Part shown: positions 1 to 11,541 of the stretch, piece after piece
How positions within the stretch are numbered: the first letter of the stretch is position 1
Layout: every line of letters begins with the position of its first letter
Source: Massilia sp. YIM B02443
Lineage (GTDB): Bacteria; Pseudomonadota; Gammaproteobacteria; Burkholderiales; Burkholderiaceae_D
Reading direction: 5' to 3'
NCBI RefSeq assembly: GCF_030411955.1
Contig: NZ_JASNRA010000004.1
Span: 40,095 to 104,094, forward strand
DNA: 64,000 nt
The notes under the pieces: model-generated
Told to the model about the DNA's origin: nothing
The model's input: the letters and a program-made list of their open reading frames with translations, nothing else
Databases searched by the model: none
Made by a program: the position numbers and the translations under genes

Positions 1-1241
1 AGGCGCGCCACCGTGTCGCCCGGACGCACCGCCGCCACCAGGCGCGTGGCGACGTCGCGCAGCAGGCGGTCGCCGACCATGTGGCCGAGCGAATCGTTGA
101 TGTTCTTGAAGCGGTCGAGGTCGAGGAACATCAGCGCCAGCTTGCAGCCGCTGCGGCCAACCGTGGCGCCCGCATCGTCGGTAGCGCAGGTGCGCCTGGC
201 GGCGCGCATCGCGCCATCCAGCCGCTCGGCCAGAAAGGTGCGGTTGGGCAGGCCGGTCAGGCTGTCGTGGTAGGCCATGTGGTGAGCGCGCGCCTCGGCC
301 TGGCGCCGCTCGACGATCTCTTCCTGCAGCAGCGCATTGGCGCCGGCCAGTTCGGCGGTGCGTTCGGCCACCCGCACCTCGAGCTCGTCGCGCGCGCGGC
401 GGATCGCGTCGGCGGCCTGGCGCAGCGAATGCTCGTCGGCCTTTTCGCGGCTGCGGTCTTCCAGCATCCAGATGGTGCCCTTGTCCGGATCCTGCGGATT
501 GACCTGGTAGCCGATCATCTGGGCCCAGGCGCGCGCGCCGTCCTTGCGCACCAGCGTGGTCTCGGTGCGAAACGGAAGGCCGCGCGCCAGCTGCGGATAG
601 GCCGCGGCGCCCAGGTCGTCGTAGGCCTGCTGGTCGGGATACAGGATGCGGGTCGAGGCGCCGGTCGCTTCGTCGGCGCCATAGCCGAACATGGCGCAGA
701 AGGCCGGGTTGGCACGCCGGATCACGCGGTCGTGGGTGAACATGATGCCGATCGAGGCGTTGGTCATGATCGCCTGCACTTCGCCCGCCGCCTGGCGCGC
801 GTCGGTCACGTCCTCGACGATCCAGATGGTGCCGGCGGCGCGGTTGCCCGGCTTCACCGCGCAGCCGCGCAGGCGCGCCCAGAAGTTGCTGCCGTCGCGC
901 CGGCGGAACTGCTGCTCTTCCTTCTCGAACAGCCCGCCCTGGGCCAGCACCGGCATCGCTTCGGCGATCAGCTGCTGGTAGGCTTCCGGCGACGAGAACA
1001 CCTGCATCGGGCTCAAGCTGTCCAGTTCATCCACGGCATAGCCGAACATCTCGCCCAGGCGCGGATTGAAGGTATTGACCCAGTCGGGCTGGGTGACCAC
1101 GATGCCGACCGGCGCGTGATGGAAGATCGCGCGCTGCTCGAGCGCCGTGCGCGATGGGGAGGACGCACCGCCGGCGTCGGTGCGCACGGGGCCGGCCACA
1201 GTGCGCAGCGGCGCCGGCCGTTCTTGGAGTTGGTCGTCCAT
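1..1241 (-). CDS. PAS-PAS-GGDEF signalling protein, C-terminus cut off by the window edge
   Basis: Probable c-di-GMP signalling enzyme. Reading from an ATG at 1241, 413 residues are visible without a stop. Two PAS domains (about residues 35-150 and 155-275) each end in the typical GTIW(I/M)xED run that leads to a PAC segment. A charged, probably coiled-coil linker (280-340) follows, then the start of a GGDEF domain (HDSLTGLPNRTF, then DLDRFKNINDSLGH). The GGDEF signature itself and any EAL domain lie beyond the left edge, so catalytic competence cannot be judged. It lies 133 bp downstream of prpF on the same strand, has no clear Shine-Dalgarno sequence, and is probably a separate unit. No membrane segment is visible, so sensing is likely cytoplasmic. 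The family is clear; the exact type (diguanylate cyclase alone or GGDEF-EAL) is not. Confidence 0.85.
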   Translation of the reverse strand, partial: MDDQLQERPAPLRTVAGPVRTDAGGASSPSRTALEQRAIFHHAPVGIVVTQPDWVNTFNPRLGEMFGYAVDELDSLSPMQVFSSPEAYQQLIAEAMPVLAQGGLFEKEEQQFRRRDGSNFWARLRGCAVKPGNRAAGTIWIVEDVTDARQAAGEVQAIMTNASIGIMFTHDRVIRRANPAFCAMFGYGADEATGASTRILYPDQQAYDDLGAAAYPQLARGLPFRTETTLVRKDGARAWAQMIGYQVNPQDPDKGTIWMLEDRSREKADEHSLRQAADAIRRARDELEVRVAERTAELAGANALLQEEIVERRQAEARAHHMAYHDSLTGLPNRTFLAERLDGAMRAARRTCATDDAGATVGRSGCKLALMFLDLDRFKNINDSLGHMVGDRLLRDVATRLVAAVRPGDTVAR

Positions 1242-1374
1242 CGGTGGTTGCAGGGTAGCTGTGAATCGAAGTTTCCGGTCGGCAATCATAACCCGAAAAA
1301 CCGCAACCGCTCCAGCCCCGTACGGCAGAAAGACGACAGAGCGCGGCACTTGCGGCGCCGCACCCCGGCGCGTC

Positions 1375-2571
1375 TTAAAAAGCGTCGCCCGGCACCCGCA
1401 CCCAGCCTTCCATCAATACGCGCGCGCTGCGGCTCATGCTGGCCTTGCCGACCACCCAGGCGCCGTCGATCTCGCGCGCCTCGGCGCCGACGCGCAAGGT
1501 GCCGGACGGGTGGCCGAAGCGCACCGCGTCGCGCGGCCCACCGCCGGCGGCCAGGTTGACCAGGGTGCCGGGGATGGCGGCGGCGGTGCCGATCGCCACC
1601 GCGGCGGTGCCCATCATCGCGTGGTGCAGCTTGCCCATCGAGAGCGCGCGCACCAAGAGGTCGATCTCGCCGGCGGCGACCTGGCGTCCGCTCGAGGTGA
1701 CGTAGCTGGCGGCTTTCGCGACGAATGCCACCTTGGGCGTGTGCTGGCGCTTGGCGGCGTCTTCCACGCCGGCGATCAGGCCCATGCGCACGGCGCCGTG
1801 GGCGCGGATGGTCTCGAACATGGCCAGCGCGCGCGGGTCGCCGTTGACCGCGTCCTGCAGCTCGGCGCCGTCGTAGCCGACCGCCGCCGCCTCGATGAAG
1901 ATGGTCGGGATGCCGGCGTTGATCATGGTGGCGCGCAGGACGCCGACGCCGGGGACGTCGAGTTCATCGACCAGGTTCCCGGTCGGGAACATGGCGCTGC
2001 CGCCATCGCTGCCCTCTTCCTCGGCGGCCGGGTCGAGGAAGTCGAGCTGCACTTCGGCCGCCGGGAAGGTCACGCCGTCGAGTTCGAAGGCGCCGGTTTC
2101 CTGTACTTCGCCGTTCGTCATCGGCACGTGGGCGACGATGGTCTTGCCGATATTGGCCTGCCAGATGCGCACCACGGCGACGCCGTCGCGCGGCACGCGG
2201 GCCGGGTCGACCAGGCCGGATGCGATCGCGAACGGGCCCACCGCCGACGAAAGGTTGCCGCAGTTGCCGCTCCAGTCGACGAAGGGCTTGTCGATCGCGA
2301 CCTGGCCGAACAGGTAGTCGACGTCGTGGTCGGGGCGCGTGCTGCGCGCCACGATCACGGTCTTGCTGGTGCTGGAGGTGGCGCCGCCCATGCCGTCGAT
2401 CTGCTTGGCGTAGGGGTCGGGCGAGCCGATCACGCGCATCAACAGTGCGTCACGCGCCGGGCCCGCTGTGCGGGCGGCCTCGGGCAGGTCGTCGAGGCGG
2501 AAGAACACGCCTTTGCTGGTGCCGCCGCGCATATAGGTGGCGGGAATCCTGATCTGGGAGGTGTGGGGCAT
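1375..2571 (-). CDS. prpF: 2-methylaconitate cis-trans isomerase PrpF
   Basis: Isomerises the 2-methylaconitate product of AcnD so that it can be rehydrated to 2-methylisocitrate in the methylcitrate cycle. The protein shows the family start IPATYMRGGTSKGVFF and the motifs DGMGGATSSTSK and SGNCGNLSSAVGP, the latter with the conserved cysteine. Length (398 aa) is normal. I chose the ATG at 2571 because family members begin just before the QIRIPATYMRGG segment. An in-frame GTG at 2595 overlaps the acnD stop (GTGA) and could give 8 more residues by translational coupling. It is the last gene of prpB-prpC-acnD-prpF. The acnD/prpF pair replaces prpD, as in many betaproteobacteria and Shewanella. 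Confidence 0.95.
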   Translation of the reverse strand: MPHTSQIRIPATYMRGGTSKGVFFRLDDLPEAARTAGPARDALLMRVIGSPDPYAKQIDGMGGATSSTSKTVIVARSTRPDHDVDYLFGQVAIDKPFVDWSGNCGNLSSAVGPFAIASGLVDPARVPRDGVAVVRIWQANIGKTIVAHVPMTNGEVQETGAFELDGVTFPAAEVQLDFLDPAAEEEGSDGGSAMFPTGNLVDELDVPGVGVLRATMINAGIPTIFIEAAAVGYDGAELQDAVNGDPRALAMFETIRAHGAVRMGLIAGVEDAAKRQHTPKVAFVAKAASYVTSSGRQVAAGEIDLLVRALSMGKLHHAMMGTAAVAIGTAAAIPGTLVNLAAGGGPRDAVRFGHPSGTLRVGAEAREIDGAWVVGKASMSRSARVLMEGWVRVPGDAF

Positions 2572-2591
2572 GGTGCTCGTGTCCGGTGATG

Positions 2592-5222
<2,631 letters not shown>

Positions 5223-5227
5223 GGTGC

Positions 5228-6388
5228 TTACTTCCGGTCCGCGATCGGCACGAACGCCAGATCCTCCGGCCCAACGTAATTCGCGCTCGGACGGATGATC
5301 TTGTTGTCGATGCGCTGCTCGATGATGTGCGCCGCCCAGCCGGAGGTGCGCGAGATCACGAACAGCGGCGTGAACATCGCAGTCGGCACGCCCATCACGT
5401 GGTACGACACCGCCGAGAACCAGTCCAGGTTCGGGAACATTTTTTTCACTTCCCACATCACCGATTCCAGCCGCTCGGCGATATCGAACATTTTCATCGA
5501 GCCAGCTTCCTGCGACAGCGAACGCGCCACTTCCTTGATCACCACGTTGCGCGGATCCGAGATCGTGTACACCGGATGGCCGAAGCCGATCACCACTTCC
5601 TTGTTCGCCACCCGGTTGCGGATGTCCGCCTCGGCTTCGTCCGGATTCTCGTAACGCTTCTGGATATCGAGCGCCACTTCGTTGGCGCCGCCGTGCTTCG
5701 GACCGCGCAGCGCGCCGATGGCGCCGGTGATGGCGGAATGCATGTCGGAGCCGGTGCCGGCGATCACGCGCGCGGTAAAGGTCGAGGCATTGAACTCGTG
5801 CTCGGCGTACAGGATCAACGAGGTATGCATCGCCCTCACCCACTCGTCGCGCGGCTTGAAGCCGTGCAGCAGGTGCAGGAAGTGGCCGCCGATCGAGTCG
5901 TCGTCGGTCTCGACTTCGATCCGCTTGCCGGCGTGGCTGAAGTGGTACCAGTACAGCAGCATCGAGCCGAACGAGGCCATCAGGCGGTCGGCGATGTCGC
6001 GTGCGCCGGCGACGTTGTGGTCGTCCTTCTCGGGCAGCACGCAGCCCAGGGCCGAGACGCCGGTGCGCATCACGTCCATCGGATGGGCGCCGGCCGGCAG
6101 CGCTTCGAGCGCGCTCTTGACCGCCTGCGGCAGGCCGCGCAGCGAGCGCAGCTTGGCTTTGTAGCCGCGCAGCTCGGCCTCGTTCGGCAGCTTGCCGTGC
6201 ACCAGCAGATACGCGATCTCTTCGAATTCGCAGGCATTGGCCACGTCCAGGATGTCGTAGCCGCGGTAATGCAGGTCGTTGCCCGACTTGCCGACCGAGC
6301 ACAATGCAGTGTTGCCGGCGGCGACGCCGGACAGGGCGACGGATTTCTTGGGCTTGAAGGTGGGCGTATCGTTGTTCTGGGCGGTCAT
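5228..6388 (-). CDS. prpC: 2-methylcitrate synthase PrpC
   Basis: Condenses propionyl-CoA with oxaloacetate to 2-methylcitrate, the entry step of the methylcitrate cycle. At 386 aa it has the short, non-allosteric citrate synthase architecture. The catalytic regions are visible: [14 protein letters not shown] (His), [13 protein letters not shown] (His) and [21 protein letters not shown]. The N-terminal segment ([20 protein letters not shown]) is typical of PrpC and not of GltA. A strong Shine-Dalgarno sequence (AAGGAGA) precedes the ATG and overlaps the prpB stop region (11-bp gap). It is the second gene of the operon. Confidence 0.97.
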   Translation of the reverse strand: MTAQNNDTPTFKPKKSVALSGVAAGNTALCSVGKSGNDLHYRGYDILDVANACEFEEIAYLLVHGKLPNEAELRGYKAKLRSLRGLPQAVKSALEALPAGAHPMDVMRTGVSALGCVLPEKDDHNVAGARDIADRLMASFGSMLLYWYHFSHAGKRIEVETDDDSIGGHFLHLLHGFKPRDEWVRAMHTSLILYAEHEFNASTFTARVIAGTGSDMHSAITGAIGALRGPKHGGANEVALDIQKRYENPDEAEADIRNRVANKEVVIGFGHPVYTISDPRNVVIKEVARSLSQEAGSMKMFDIAERLESVMWEVKKMFPNLDWFSAVSYHVMGVPTAMFTPLFVISRTSGWAAHIIEQRIDNKIIRPSANYVGPEDLAFVPIADRK

Positions 6389-6399
6389 CTTGGGTCTCC

Positions 6400-7290
6400 T
6401 TATTTTGCTTTGTTCTGGGCAAACAGCGCGTCGAGCTTCTGTTCGTAGCTGTGATAGTCGATGCGGTCGTACAGTTCGGCGCGCGTCTGCATGGTGTCCA
6501 GCACGTTCTGCTGGGTGCCGTCGCGGCGGATCGCGTTGTAGACGTTCTCGGCCGCCTTGTTCATCGCGCGGAAGGCCGACAATGGATACAGCACCAGGCC
6601 GACGTTGGCGCTCTTGAGTTCATCGACGCTGAACAACGGCGTCGCACCGAATTCGGTGATGTTGGCCAGCACCGGCACCTTGACCGCGTCGGCGAACTGT
6701 TTATACATCTCCAGGCTGGTCATCGCTTCCGGGAAGATCATGTCGGCGCCGGCTTCCACGCAGGCAACCGCGCGCTCGATGGCGGCGTCCAATCCTTCCA
6801 CGGCGAGCGCGTCGGTGCGCGCCATGATCACGAAATCGTCGTCGATGCGCGCGTCGGCGGCGGCCTTGACGCGGTCCACCATTTCGCCCTTGCTGACGAT
6901 CTCTTTACCGGGACGGTGGCCGCAGCGCTTGGCGCCGACCTGGTCTTCGATGTGGCAGGCGGCTGCGCCGGCCTTGCCCAGCGAACGCACGGTGCGCGCC
7001 ACGTTGAAGGCCGATGCGCCGAAACCGGTGTCGATGTCGACCAGCAGCGGCAGGTCGCACACGTCGGTGATGCGGCGCACGTCGACCAGCACGTCGTCCA
7101 GGTTCGAGATGCCCAGGTCGGGCAGGCCGAGCGAGCCGGCGGCCACGCCGCCGCCCGACAGGTAGATCGCCTTGAAGCCGGCGCGCTTGGCCAGCAGCGC
7201 GTGGTTGGCGTTGATGGCGCCCACCACCTGCAGCGGGGATTCTTCCTGGACGGCCTTGCGGAATGCGGCGCCTGCGCTCTGGTAACTCAT
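6400..7290 (-). CDS. prpB: 2-methylisocitrate lyase PrpB
   Basis: Cleaves 2-methylisocitrate to pyruvate and succinate, the last step of the methylcitrate cycle. The 296-aa protein has the isocitrate-lyase-superfamily features: [23 protein letters not shown], the active-site loop [11 protein letters not shown] (family consensus KKCGH, with the catalytic Cys) and IMARTDA. The start is the ATG at 7290 ([11 protein letters not shown]), preceded by AAAGGG. The frame stays open upstream, but the sigma-54 promoter and leader occupy that stretch. It is the first gene of the operon. Confidence 0.97.
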   Translation of the reverse strand: MSYQSAGAAFRKAVQEESPLQVVGAINANHALLAKRAGFKAIYLSGGGVAAGSLGLPDLGISNLDDVLVDVRRITDVCDLPLLVDIDTGFGASAFNVARTVRSLGKAGAAACHIEDQVGAKRCGHRPGKEIVSKGEMVDRVKAAADARIDDDFVIMARTDALAVEGLDAAIERAVACVEAGADMIFPEAMTSLEMYKQFADAVKVPVLANITEFGATPLFSVDELKSANVGLVLYPLSAFRAMNKAAENVYNAIRRDGTQQNVLDTMQTRAELYDRIDYHSYEQKLDALFAQNKAK

Positions 7291-7333
7291 CTTGAACCCT
7301 TTCGAACGATACGGTGAATGTTCACACCATGAT

Positions 7334-7350
7334 TGCAAGCACCGTGCCAG
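7334..7350 (-). promoter_or_regulatory. Sigma-54 promoter of the prp operon
   Basis: On the minus strand this reads CTGGCACGGTGCTTGCA, a full match to the -24/-12 sigma-54 consensus (TGGCAC, five bases, TTGCA). It sits 44 bp before the prpB start codon, so transcription should begin about 10-15 bases downstream of the element. The activator is presumably PrpR, encoded at 9706. Confidence 0.9.
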
Positions 7351-7424
7351 CATCGGAGCGCAACAAATTGACGGGTGTTTTCAAGGACTTGCCGGCGTCA
7401 AGCAATATGCCGCCGCATAGCCCC

Positions 7425-7452
7425 TGTTTCAATCCGGTTTCAGATTGAAACA
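7425..7452. promoter_or_regulatory. Probable PrpR upstream activator site (palindrome)
   Basis: A perfect inverted repeat with 10-bp arms, TGTTTCAATC and GATTGAAACA, separated by 8 bases. It is centred about 90 bp upstream of the -24 element of the prpB sigma-54 promoter, a normal distance for an enhancer-binding protein. The same half-sites (GTTTCA, TGAAAC) occur just ahead of prpR. Assignment to PrpR is inferred from position and shared half-sites. Confidence 0.75.
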
Positions 7453-7473
7453 CCGTTCAAGCGAACGCAACAA

Positions 7474-7501
7474 TAAAAAAAACCCCGCCGCAGCGGGGTT
7501 T
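7474..7501 (-). terminator. Rho-independent terminator of the DUF485-actP operon
   Basis: On the minus strand an 8-bp stem (AACCCCGC/GCGGGGTT) with a 4-base loop is followed by a run of T. It lies just after the actP stop and insulates the uptake genes from the prp promoter region downstream. Confidence 0.88.
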
Positions 7502-7520
7502 CGGGTGCAGCATGCGCCGC

Positions 7521-9203
7521 TTAGTGGCCGGAAGCCGATGCCGCGCCGATACCGGTCTCGGCGCGCACTTCCTGCGCTTCGAAGCCGGCCTTGTCGATCT
7601 GGGCGCGTGGGCCGTTGTCGGTGACCGAGAACAGCCAGATGCCGATGAAGCCGACCGCCATCGAGAAGATCGCCGGCGAAGCGTACGGGAAGATCGCCGC
7701 CTCGTGGCCCAGCACGTCGACCCACACCGACTTCGACAGCAGCGTCAGGACCACGGCGGTGGCCAGGCCCAGGAAGCCGCCCACGGTGGCGCCGCGGGTG
7801 GTGCAGTTCTTCCACAGCACCGACATGAACAGCACCGGGAAGTTGGCCGAGGCCGCGATCGCGAACGCCAGCGACACCATGAAGGCCACGTTCTGCTTTT
7901 CGAACGCGATGCCCAGCAGCACGGCGATGAAGCCGAGTGCGATGGTGGTGATCTTCGACACGTTCAGTTCGTTGGCGCTGGTGGCCTGGCCCTTCTTGAT
8001 GACGGTGGCGTACAGGTCGTGCGACACGGCCGAGGCGCCCGACAGGGTCAGGCCGGCCACCACCGCCAGGATGGTCGCGAACGCCACGGCCGAGATGAAG
8101 CCGAGGAACACGTCGCCGCCCACGGCCTTGGCCAGGTGCACCGCCGCCATGTTGTTACCGCCCAGCAGTGCGCCGGCAGCATCCTTGAAGGCCGGATTGG
8201 TGCCGACCAGCACGATCGCGCCGAAGCCGATGATGAAGGTCAGGATGTAGAAGTAGCCGATCCAGGTGGTTGCCCACAGCACCGACTTGCGCGCTTCCTT
8301 GGCGCTCGGGACGGTGAAGAAGCGCATCAGGATGTGCGGCAGGCCGGCGGTGCCGAACATCAGCGCCATGCCGAACGAGATCGCCGAGATCGGATCCTTG
8401 ATGAAGCTGCCCGGGCCCATGATGGCGTCGCCCTTGGCGTGCACTTCGGTGGCGGTACGGAACAGTTTTTCCGGGCTGAAGCCGTATTGGGCCAGCACCG
8501 AGAACGCCATGAACGAAGCGCCCGACAGCAGCAGCACGGCCTTGATGATCTGGACCCAGGTGGTGGCGGTCATGCCGCCGAACAGCACGTAGACCATCAT
8601 CAGGATGCCGACGATCACCACCGCGATCCAGTACTCCAGGCCGAACAGCAGCTTGATCAGCTGGCCGGCGCCGACCATCTGCGCGATCAGGTAGAACAGC
8701 ACCACGACCAGGGTGCCGGACGCCGCGAACACGCGGATCGGCTTCTGGGCGAAGCGGTACGAGGCCACGTCGGCGAAGGTGAAGCGGCCCAGGTTGCGCA
8801 GGCGCTCGGCCATCAGGAAGGTGATCACCGGCCAGCCGACCAGGAAGCCGATCGCGTAGATCAGGCCGTCGAAGCCGTCGAGGAACACCGCGGCGGAAAT
8901 GCCGAGGAAGGACGCCGCCGACATGAAGTCGCCGGCGATCGCCAGGCCGTTCTGGAAGCCGGTGATGCCGCCGCCGGCGGTGTAGAAGTCGGACGCCGAA
9001 CGGGTCTTGGCGGCGGCCCACTTGGTGATGAACAGGGTGGCCACGACGAACACGGCGAACATCACGATCGCGGTCCAGTTGGTGGCTTGCTGGGTGGCCT
9101 GGCCGAGGTCAGGGGCGGCATGCGCAAGGTTGGTGGTCGCTGCGGCAGCAGCGAGCAGCAGCGGCGCAAGAGCGTTGCGCTTGTTCAGGACGGCGGTCAT
9201 CAT
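7521..9203 (-). CDS. actP: ActP-type cation:carboxylate (acetate/propionate) symporter
   Basis: Solute:sodium symporter family permease for short monocarboxylates. The 560-aa protein has an N-terminal signal-like segment (cut probably after AHA, about residue 29), as E. coli ActP does, then about 13 hydrophobic helices. The motifs [33 protein letters not shown] and [15 protein letters not shown] are typical of ActP. Its ATG overlaps the stop of the upstream DUF485 gene (ATGA), so the pair is translationally coupled. It sits between prpR and the prp operon. From this context I infer propionate as a likely physiological substrate, while known family members take acetate, glycolate and propionate. 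Confidence 0.93.
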   Translation of the reverse strand: MMTAVLNKRNALAPLLLAAAAATTNLAHAAPDLGQATQQATNWTAIVMFAVFVVATLFITKWAAAKTRSASDFYTAGGGITGFQNGLAIAGDFMSAASFLGISAAVFLDGFDGLIYAIGFLVGWPVITFLMAERLRNLGRFTFADVASYRFAQKPIRVFAASGTLVVVLFYLIAQMVGAGQLIKLLFGLEYWIAVVIVGILMMVYVLFGGMTATTWVQIIKAVLLLSGASFMAFSVLAQYGFSPEKLFRTATEVHAKGDAIMGPGSFIKDPISAISFGMALMFGTAGLPHILMRFFTVPSAKEARKSVLWATTWIGYFYILTFIIGFGAIVLVGTNPAFKDAAGALLGGNNMAAVHLAKAVGGDVFLGFISAVAFATILAVVAGLTLSGASAVSHDLYATVIKKGQATSANELNVSKITTIALGFIAVLLGIAFEKQNVAFMVSLAFAIAASANFPVLFMSVLWKNCTTRGATVGGFLGLATAVVLTLLSKSVWVDVLGHEAAIFPYASPAIFSMAVGFIGIWLFSVTDNGPRAQIDKAGFEAQEVRAETGIGAASASGH

Positions 9204-9508
9204 GCGCCCACCTTGGCGCGGATCGCGTCGGTCAGTTCGTCGTATTCCTTGTTGGCGCGGCGCACGTAGATGCCGGTGATAACGACGGTGAAGACGATCA
9301 CGAACAGACCCAGGGGAATGCCCCAGGTCATGACGCCTTCGCCGAAGCGCGTGCCCATGAATTCCTTGTTGAACGCGACCAGCAGCGTAAAGCCGTAGTA
9401 CACGATCATCATGGCCCAGGTCAGCGTCCAGCCGAACCTGGAGCGGGTCGATTTGAGCTTCTGGTAATTCGGGTCGCTCTTGACCCGTTGAACAACATCT
9501 TGATCCAT
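9200..9508 (-). CDS. DUF485 membrane protein, ActP partner (YjcH-like)
   Basis: Small inner-membrane protein (102 aa) that is usually encoded directly before actP. Two hydrophobic segments (about residues 30-50 and 62-85) and the family pattern [20 protein letters not shown] are visible. The start is the ATG at 9508 (MDQDVVQRV), with a strong AGGAGA Shine-Dalgarno sequence; the longer in-frame extension upstream lacks one. It overlaps actP by 4 bp. The biochemical role of this family is not established; co-occurrence suggests it helps assembly or function of the symporter. Confidence 0.9.
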   Translation of the reverse strand: MDQDVVQRVKSDPNYQKLKSTRSRFGWTLTWAMMIVYYGFTLLVAFNKEFMGTRFGEGVMTWGIPLGLFVIVFTVVITGIYVRRANKEYDELTDAIRAKVGA

Positions 9509-9660
9509 CTTGTCTCCTGATTTTCTATATGTATTGCCTGTGTTTACATGCGTCTTGACGCCAAGCATTGCCACTGAGGCTGAGTCCATCCTAAGTCCGC
9601 GCCCTTACCGGATTCTTACGGCATATAAATGAATCGACCGTGCGTGCCGGTGGCGCTGGC

Positions 9661-9705
9661 GTTTCAGGCGGAAACATCAGGTGCAAAATGCACTACACTT
9701 GAAAC
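9661..9705. promoter_or_regulatory. Candidate PrpR half-sites and promoter at the prpR start
   Basis: GTTTC and GAAAC form a small inverted repeat (9661-9675). GTGCA/TGCAC form a second one (9681-9693). A TGAAAC half-site at 9700-9705 abuts the prpR ATG. A -10-like TACACT lies at 9694-9699, and there is no Shine-Dalgarno sequence. The half-sites resemble those upstream of prpB, so autoregulation by PrpR is plausible. This is inference from sequence likeness. Confidence 0.5.
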
Positions 9706-11328
9706 ATGAATCCCGCCCATCCTGCGCCCGAGTCTGACAAACCCGTCATCTGGACCGTGTCGGTGTCGCGCCTGTCCGACCTGTTCCGCGACATCACCCT
9801 CGAATACGACCACCTGGCTTCGATCGAGCCGGTTCAATTAGGTTTCGACGACGCGGCGCGCCACATCCGCGAGCGGCTGGCGAACGAGCATTGCGACGTG
9901 GTGATCGCGGCCGGCTCGAATGCGGCCTGGCTCAAGGGACGGATTTCGGTGCCGGTGATCGCGGCCAAGGCCAGCGGCTTCGACGTGCTGCAGGCGCTGT
10001 CGCGCGCGCGCCGGGTGTCGGAGCGGATCGGCGTGATCAGCTACCAGGCGCCGCTGCCGCAACTGGGCGAGTTCGCCGCCAACTTCGGCATCGCGCTGGC
10101 CCAGCGCACCTACGTCACGCGCGAGGATGCACGCGCCGCCGTCAAGGAACTCAAATCCGCCGGCATCGAGGTGATCGTCGGCGCCGGTTTGATTACCGAC
10201 CTGGCCGAGGAAGCCGGGCTGACCGGCGTGTTCCTGTATTCGGCGGCATCGATCCGGCAAGCCTTCGACGACGCGCTGGAACTGGCGCGCCTGACGCGGC
10301 TGGAAGCCGATCGGGGACGAGGACGACGTACCGCGGCCGGCGCCGACAGCCGGCGCGCGCGGCGCGGCCTGAACGACCTGCGCGGCGAATCGGCGGCGAT
10401 GGAGCGCCTGCGCCAGGGTGTGGTGCTGTATGCGCGCTCGCCCAGCACGGTGTTGATCGAAGGCGAGACCGGCAGCGGCAAGGAGCTGGTGGCGCAGGCG
10501 ATCCACCGCGAAAGCCCGCGCCGCGGCGCCAACCGCCCGTTCGTGGCGGTCAATTGCGGCGCGATCGCCGAGTCGCTGCTGGAGTCGGAATTGTTCGGGC
10601 ACGAGGAAGGCGCCTTCACCGGCGCCCGCCGCGGCGGCCATGCCGGCCTGTTCGAAGCGGCCAACGGCGGCACACTGTTCCTGGACGAGATCGGCGAAAT
10701 GCCGCTGCCTCTGCAGACGCGCTTGCTGCGGGTGCTGGAAGAGCGCGAAGTGATGCGGGTCGGCGGCACGCGTCCGGTGCCGATCGATGTGCGCGTGATC
10801 AGCGCCACCCACTGCGATCTGGAAACCCGCGTGCGCGAGGGACGTTTCCGGGCCGACCTGTTCTATCGCCTGGCCGTGCTGCGGCTGGCATTGCCGCCCT
10901 TGCGCGAGCGCGTCGACGATATCGTGGCGCTGGCCGAATGGTCGTTGAAAGGCGCGCTGGCCGCGCTCGATGCGCGGCCGCATCCGAACCTGCATGCGGA
11001 GATGAGCGCGTGCGCGCCATTGCTCGAGGCCTATGCCTGGCCGGGCAATGTGCGAGAGCTGCGCAACCTGATGGAGCGCCTGGCCCTGTTCCTGGCGGCC
11101 GAGCCGCTGCAGGCGCTGACGCCGGCGTTCGTGCTGTCGGTGGCGCCGGAGCTCGGGCGACGTGGCACCGCTTCCGTGTCCGGCAGCGCCCCCGCCCCTG
11201 GCTTCGCGCCGGCGCGCGAATCGGTGGCCGAGGTGCTGGCGCGTTTCGGCGGCCAACGCGACCTGGCGGCGCGCCATCTCGGGATCAGCCGCACGACCTT
11301 GTGGCGCAGGTTGAAGTCGGAAGCTTGA
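9706..11328 (+). CDS. prpR: Propionate catabolism sigma-54 activator PrpR
   Basis: Enhancer-binding protein that should activate the prp operon in response to a methylcitrate-cycle intermediate (2-methylcitrate in enteric bacteria). Domain order: an N-terminal PrpR_N sensor domain (about 15-200), a central AAA+ domain with Walker A GETGSGKE (253-260) and the sigma-54-contacting GAFTGA loop (302-307), then a C-terminal Fis-type helix-turn-helix (about 500-540, ending [16 protein letters not shown]). Length 540 aa fits the family. The gene diverges from the DUF485-actP pair across 197 bp. The ATG has no Shine-Dalgarno sequence and follows a possible -10 box by only 6 bases. Confidence 0.94.
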   Translation: MNPAHPAPESDKPVIWTVSVSRLSDLFRDITLEYDHLASIEPVQLGFDDAARHIRERLANEHCDVVIAAGSNAAWLKGRISVPVIAAKASGFDVLQALSRARRVSERIGVISYQAPLPQLGEFAANFGIALAQRTYVTREDARAAVKELKSAGIEVIVGAGLITDLAEEAGLTGVFLYSAASIRQAFDDALELARLTRLEADRGRGRRTAAGADSRRARRGLNDLRGESAAMERLRQGVVLYARSPSTVLIEGETGSGKELVAQAIHRESPRRGANRPFVAVNCGAIAESLLESELFGHEEGAFTGARRGGHAGLFEAANGGTLFLDEIGEMPLPLQTRLLRVLEEREVMRVGGTRPVPIDVRVISATHCDLETRVREGRFRADLFYRLAVLRLALPPLRERVDDIVALAEWSLKGALAALDARPHPNLHAEMSACAPLLEAYAWPGNVRELRNLMERLALFLAAEPLQALTPAFVLSVAPELGRRGTASVSGSAPAPGFAPARESVAEVLARFGGQRDLAARHLGISRTTLWRRLKSEA

Positions 11329-11541
11329 CCCCGGGCGCCTGCGGTTTTCAGGCCGGGGGCGGCACCCGAATGCGCAATGACGTAACTTTAAGTACCTCAA
11401 AAGCGGCGCCCTGCAAAAACTCGTATCATGTTCTTTTATTATGGCCTGACGCCGTCCACCGGCGGCGCCAGCTCGTCGTTGCACGCCGGTCCGCGTCCCC
11501 GCACCACCTGCGCCGCCGCGGTCCGGTCCCATGGAGGCACT

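Noticed and set aside
5223..6422. N-terminal extension of acnD through prpC
   Set aside because: Same frame as acnD, but it overlaps all of prpC in another frame and has the composition of a shadow. acnD starts at 5222.
7425..7452. The prp palindrome as a transcription terminator
   Set aside because: It is not followed by a T run on either strand, and the true actP terminator is at 7474-7501.
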